From Hansfordia pulvinata (lineage: Eukaryota > Ascomycota > Sordariomycetes > Xylariales): a stretch of DNA of 64,000 nucleotides. Position numbers and translations under genes: made by a program. A model generated the notes under the pieces. It made no database searches. It worked only from the letters and a program-made list of their open reading frames with translations, and was not told where the DNA came from. The stretch spans positions 283,001 to 347,000 of the forward strand of contig BJKQ01000012.1 of NCBI GenBank assembly GCA_006538405.1. Direction: 5' to 3'. Shown piece by piece: positions 61,079-64,000 of the stretch. Within the stretch, counting starts at the first letter, position 1; every line of letters starts with the position of its first letter.

Positions 61079-62833
61079 CTAACGTCGAAATTGCCAGACC
61101 TCGTAGCCCAGAAACGGCGTCAAGGGCTGAATAAGGAACTCGTCGTCCCCTAGAAGCTGGTATTGAACAGTCTGATGCAGGTGCCACATAGGAGTATCAG
61201 TAAGATCGAGATTCACATTTCGAAATGACGTTCCTCCCTTTTCGGTTTTGAGCAGCATTGTGTCAAGTTGCTCATTTTGATGTGGCCTGGCCTCCAGAAT
61301 GTTACTCGGGAGCTCTGGAGGGTCATCATCGACCATATCCGTATCTCCTGAAGCTATTGCCTTGGGCTGCGGCCGGGCTGCCACTAGACGATTGTTCCAC
61401 CACAGGAACTGCACGTAGTCTGACCTCGACGGTTTAACACCGCTGAGCAATGGAAAAGCAGTCATCCGAAACTTGCGCTTGGCAGCATCAAATTCCACTG
61501 AATACCACGTGGTCTCTGCCCGATGGTTCCAGTTCCCATAACACCAGGCAAGAAAGTATCTCCCGTATGAGTCTGACCGTGGCGCTCTGACCCCGCGAAA
61601 GAGGACTTGCAGGTAGTCGAAGGGCAAGGGAGTTGAAGGAAGTGGACTCAATGACGCACCGTCCAACTGGAGGTCGTGATTTTGCAGGAAAACACCTTCA
61701 CGGTACTCTTGGATTCGCAAGACTGAGTCGGTCCGGGTGTCTCCTTCTGGACGTATTGTTGATGCGCAGCTTAGAAGGAAGCAAGATCCCCATTTCATGA
61801 AGCACGACACGCGTTGGGAATCCATTGTTGTGGTTTGGAAAGCCTGTTTGGTTGTGAAGGCCCTCATCTGGCCCCCATAGTGCCAGATCAGCGCTTTTTC
61901 GGGCTCGTCCTCACCACCAAACAGCACGATTTGAGTGCCATCGACGCAACAGTGGCCAACAGGGGAGATTGTAAGCCTCTTCATGTGCGTTTCCTTGGTG
62001 ATGTGATTGTACGCGATCCTGAATTTGTTAACGGTCATCTCAGCAAGAGGCACAACCTAGGGTGTGCAAAGGGTAGAGGAATTCGGTCTTCGAAGCGCGG
62101 GCAGAGAGAATGAAGACCGCCAGGGGTCCGTAGGTACCTACACTCTATGGGCAGCGGTCCAAACCACAAGCTGATCGCTTAGAGCTAAAAGCTGAGCACG
62201 ATCGCCAGCTTGGATGAGATCAACAGGCCAGGGAACAAACGATCGAACGCCTGTGCGAAGGCAGTCTAGAACCACGCATCTGGCTACCTCATTGACCCAG
62301 GCCACTTTGCCATCGGCGTACAGCATGTATGGAAAATTATAAAATATCAAGTCGTCTCTGGTTACATTACCGAAAGGGGTTGGGGAGGGGTATGGCGCGG
62401 ATGGGTTCTCCGGAGGGAAGACGAAATCCTCCTTCATGCTGACTTTGAAATGCCTCTGGGCCATGCCAGAAGATCTGCAAACAACGCGTTTCGAATGCTC
62501 CCAAAAGGAGTCGAAGTCGACACTGACGTCGTGGGCCTCAGCCTGGATAGACAGAGAGGAGAAATTGCTATCCATGACGGTGCGCCAGAGGGGCTCGGTG
62601 AGAAATGTGCGCCGCCATTCCTTAGACACGCAGAGACAGGCGTGGTAGTCGACGGGGTCGAGGTGGGATGCAACGAGGCACACCAGCTCCAGAGGTAGCT
62701 CAGTGATGATGTTCAGGCAATAGCAGTGGGCACCGAGAAGCATCTTCAGATGCCGGATTTGCTCAGGCTTCAGCGAGCTGACCAGGTAACCCAGAGCCTC
62801 AGGAGCGAGGGTGTTCGTGCTAAGGCTGTCCAT
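61079..62833 (-). CDS. F-box protein
   Basis: Two exons on the minus strand, 62144-62833 and 61079-62056, give 555 aa. The donor is GTGTAG, less common than GTRNGT, and the acceptor is CCTAG; the join (WTAAHR to VVPLAEMTV) is in phase and the intron (87 nt) contains stops in frame, so splicing is needed. The F-box lies at residues 40-85: ITELPLELVCLVASHLDPVD and ACLCVSKEWRRTFLTEPLW. It is expected to bind Skp1 in an SCF ubiquitin ligase. The C-terminal 450 residues have no repeats that I can name, but strand-like segments (for example GKVAWVNEVARCVVLDCLRT) suggest a beta-propeller-like substrate-binding region. The substrate is unknown. The frame is intact. Confidence 0.82.
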
Positions 62834-64000
62834 GGCGGCTAGTGGCAGTGGACTAGTGAGTATTGCGGTTGATGCAGAGATAGTAACCAGACCATAGGAA
62901 GGGGCCCTCCAATGTTGCTTCGGGGTAGGTGGGGCAAGTGCTTAGCAGAATGAAGAGCGATGAGAGCGGATCACGAGGGACGCGGTAGTGATCAGCCGAA
63001 GCTGCAGAGAGGCGAAAGCACGAAGGGCGAGGGTTATCAGTGCTTCCAGTGTGTCTGATACGCGGCTGTTGCAATGCGCCGCTGGAGGTTGCTTGAGAGG
63101 GGCGAGTCGTGCACGCTCTGCCTCGTTGAGTTGTTGAAAATTTGGATGGCCAATGTGCAATGTGGAAGCGCCGGCGACGTTGGGCGACATCTTTCGGTAC
63201 TACCTCCTACTCCCAGCATCCGGATTACGGGGTTTCTATCGAGACCCGGTACCTGACGGTACTTGAACGGCAGAGGACAGTAATGAACTGTATCTGGCGC
63301 CACTTCACTGGAAGCGAAATTCAACCATCGGGTGTGCCTTACAGTGTTTACGGCAACGTTGAGCTCCCACATACGGAACGACTTGGCAAACGGCTGACAC
63401 GTAACGGTGCATGCCCCACGTGCAGCCGCGTGTCAGGCGGCGGGTGGAAGGAGCCGCGATAAGCCCCGCCGTGTGAGCAGCCCGCGGCCGGCCTGCGCCA
63501 ATCCCAGAAGGCCACAGCGGACTACAGCGGGCCACAGTGCATCTGACCGCCGTCAGTAGGTGCTCATAGCAGGCAGACCCTGTGGCTTTAGCGTCCCCGG
63601 CCGATGACGCTGCCTCCAGAGTCGGGAGCTCCGACCTCAGCCTCCCCGACCGCGACCTCGCTCCCAACTGCATCCATTCATCCATCCTCGGATCACGACA
63701 TCTACCTCTCCGCATTCACCGCTGCCGGAGCTGAGTCACGGGCCCTCCCGCCGGGTCCCAACACCCCATTTCATCGTTTTCTACTCTACTCCTTGCTTCT
63801 CTACTTCTTTGATCACATCACAGATCCGCTTCGCTGCCGCCTGCTCATCGCCCTCCCGTCGCCCCGCGTCCACACCTCGCGGCATCGAGCTACGCCCTGA
63901 ACTGCGCATCGCCCTGTCGCCTCGCAGCCAAGCCCTTGAAAACCAAAAGTGTCACCAAGCAGCGCTCTGTCTTGTGCCTCTGACGACCATCTTTTCACAA
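62834..64000. other. Right-end region: F-box promoter and possible leader of a gene beyond the window
   Basis: The left part is the promoter side of the F-box gene. From about 63600 to 64000 the plus strand becomes C/T-rich with TTTGATCACATCACAG-like sequence (63807-63822), resembling a fungal leader with a possible intron acceptor. A frame from 63604 to 63900 encodes a Ser/Pro/Thr-rich peptide without recognisable features; I do not call it a gene. Confidence 0.4.

Overview
This window is nuclear DNA of a filamentous ascomycete, most likely a Sordariomycete. The evidence is short spliceosomal introns (about 50-220 nt) with GTRNGT donors and CTAAC/CTGAC branch sites, GC-rich genes on both strands, two Zn(II)2Cys6 transcription factors with the fungal-specific regulatory domain, a 2EXR protein, a GPI-anchored yapsin-like protein and an MFS sugar transporter. 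I saw no rRNA, tRNA, CRISPR array, transposase, reverse transcriptase, PKS or NRPS. The species cannot be told from the sequence alone.

Layout, left to right. 0-3.9 kb: gene-free. 3.9-6.6 kb (+): LisH/WD40 protein of the SIF2/TBL1 type. 7.6-10 kb (-): 4-coumarate-CoA-ligase-like enzyme ending in a PTS1-like ARL. 10-18 kb: a long gene-free gap packed with TACGAGTAC-type palindromes and microsatellites. 18-21.2 kb (+): Zn2Cys6 factor. 21.6-22.4 kb (-): NAD(P)-binding protein. 24.1-25.1 kb: a CpG-poor stretch. 25.2-27.1 kb (+): SRR1-like protein. 27.4-28.9 kb (-): FAD monooxygenase. 29.9-30.4 kb (+): small membrane protein. 31-32.3 kb (+): 2EXR protein. 33.7-35.2 kb (+): SCP2-type thiolase. 36.6-37.7 kb (+): possible small orphan gene behind a repeat-bearing leader. 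39-41 kb (+): MFS sugar transporter. 42.3-44.6 kb (+): GMC/alcohol-oxidase-like enzyme. 44.9-46.6 kb (-): DUF2470 membrane protein and a small conserved protein. 47.2-48.5 kb (-): secreted phosphoesterase. 50.3-52.9 kb (+): second Zn2Cys6 factor. 53.3-55.2 kb (-): GPI-anchored aspartic-protease-like protein whose catalytic motifs look degenerate. 56.6-58.3 kb (-): secreted type-B carboxylesterase. 61.1-62.8 kb (-): F-box protein.

How the genes may work together. There is no obvious secondary-metabolite cluster. A loose catabolic theme is visible: CoA ligase, FAD hydroxylase, SCP2 thiolase, sugar transporter, GMC oxidase and two Zn2Cys6 regulators. Two of these enzymes (ligase, thiolase) end in peroxisome-targeting-like tripeptides. 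The genes are mixed in strand and well spaced, so this is a hypothesis only.

The most important practical observation concerns sequence quality. Five otherwise well-formed genes need 15 single-base frame corrections in total. Every one is a missing base, nearly always in a C or G run, and never an extra base. With these allowed for, every gene closes exactly to whole codons across its introns. This pattern fits systematic long-read indel errors better than pseudogenes, so these loci should not be called broken without checking reads.
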